Shown here one piece after another: positions 63,782-64,000 of a DNA stretch of 64,000 nt. Position numbers and translations under genes: made by a program. This stretch comes from Pectobacterium brasiliense. GTDB taxonomy: Bacteria; Pseudomonadota; Gammaproteobacteria; Enterobacterales; Enterobacteriaceae. The notes below the pieces were generated by a model that saw only the letters and a list, made by a program, of their open reading frames with translations, made no database searches and was not told the DNA's origin. The stretch spans positions 1,860,001-1,924,000 of the forward strand of contig NZ_JACGFN010000001.1 of NCBI RefSeq assembly GCF_016950255.1, given 5' to 3'. Within the stretch, counting starts at the first letter, position 1; each line of letters begins with the position of its first letter.

Positions 63782-64000
63782 TTACCGGCTAATCTGCGCC
63801 ACGGCATCCTGCGAGGCCTGTTCACGCGCGTCGCCCGTCAGTTCTGACAGTGTTCCCTGATGCATTTCCAGCAGGCGATCGGCATGTTCAAAGTAGTGAT
63901 CGTCATGGCTGATCGCCACAATCGTTTTCCCCAATGCGCGCAACTGCGGTAACAGCTCAAGGTAGAACACGCGGCGGAATTGCGGATCCTGATCGGCCGC
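63782..64000 (-). CDS. yojI: Peptide exporter ABC ATPase, YojI-type (C-terminus only)
   Basis: Last 72 codons, entering from the right edge; the frame is open to base 64000. AADQDP after the Walker B region, FYLELLPQL, and the switch motif [18 protein letters not shown] are characteristic of the YojI/SyrD/PvdE fused permease-ATPase group. YojI exports cyclic or lasso peptides with TolC in E. coli. Substrate here unknown. Confidence 0.88.
   Translation of the reverse strand, partial: AADQDPQFRRVFYLELLPQLRALGKTIVAISHDDHYFEHADRLLEMHQGTLSELTGDAREQASQDAVAQISR

Overview
The window is enterobacterial DNA, most probably Pectobacterium (soft-rot group). The chromosomal genes follow the E. coli order queA-acpH ... 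proY-brnQ-phoR-phoB-sbcD-sbcC-mak-rdgC ... ppnP-aroL. The type II asparaginase near the right end reads like the Pectobacterium enzyme as I remember it. Genus is an inference from sequence recall, not from a search.

Bases 1 to about 35,300 are the right-hand part of a lambdoid, short-tailed (P22/Sf6/HK620-like) prophage that continues past the left edge of the window. From left to right it holds the following. (1) Late genes on the minus strand: three ejection proteins (gp16 cut by the edge, gp20, gp7), gp14, tail needle, gp10, gp4, coat, scaffold, portal, and the two terminase subunits. (2) A lysis cassette: two membrane proteins, a signal-anchor lysozyme, and nested Rz/Rz1. (3) The late promoter and leader with tandem terminators, then antiterminator Q and a nin-like region (NinG, a NinE-like protein, an adenine methyltransferase). 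(4) Replication genes: a DnaB-type helicase and an O-like protein with origin iterons inside it. (5) A lambda-like switch: cII, cro, cI, three candidate operators on each side of cI, identical pL and pR hexamers, and matching nutL and nutR sites. (6) A plus-strand early-left operon: N, many small unknown genes, a glycine-rich tandem-repeat protein, a lambda-type exonuclease, an AP2/HNH-like gene, tiny membrane proteins, and xis-int. The integrase end lies 131 bp from the 3' end of queA. The usual queA partner tgt is not on this side, so the phage appears to sit between queA and tgt.

From 35,300 to 64,000 is host chromosome. Present are queA (tRNA queuosine), acpH, a 2-Cys peroxiredoxin with an upstream OxyR-like site, a YbdG-type channel, the proY and brnQ transporters, and a MetE-like methionine synthase preceded by Met boxes. 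A phoB-phoR-PstS-like operon lies behind a Pho box. Then come sbcDC, fructokinase mak, rdgC, a chemoreceptor, the yegW regulator with the yegTUV operon (nucleoside-family transporter, ADP-ribosylglycohydrolase, sugar kinase), ppnP, aroL, ansB and the C-terminus of a YojI-type exporter. Two copies of one intergenic repeat and one MITE-like inverted-repeat element are dispersed among these genes.

The phage genes form a complete lysis-lysogeny control circuit and look intact. The points most worth a second look are the unusual boxB hairpins, the GYG-repeat protein, the queA/tgt insertion, the yegTUVW-ppnP neighbourhood, and the Met-box/palindrome region at 44.2 kb.
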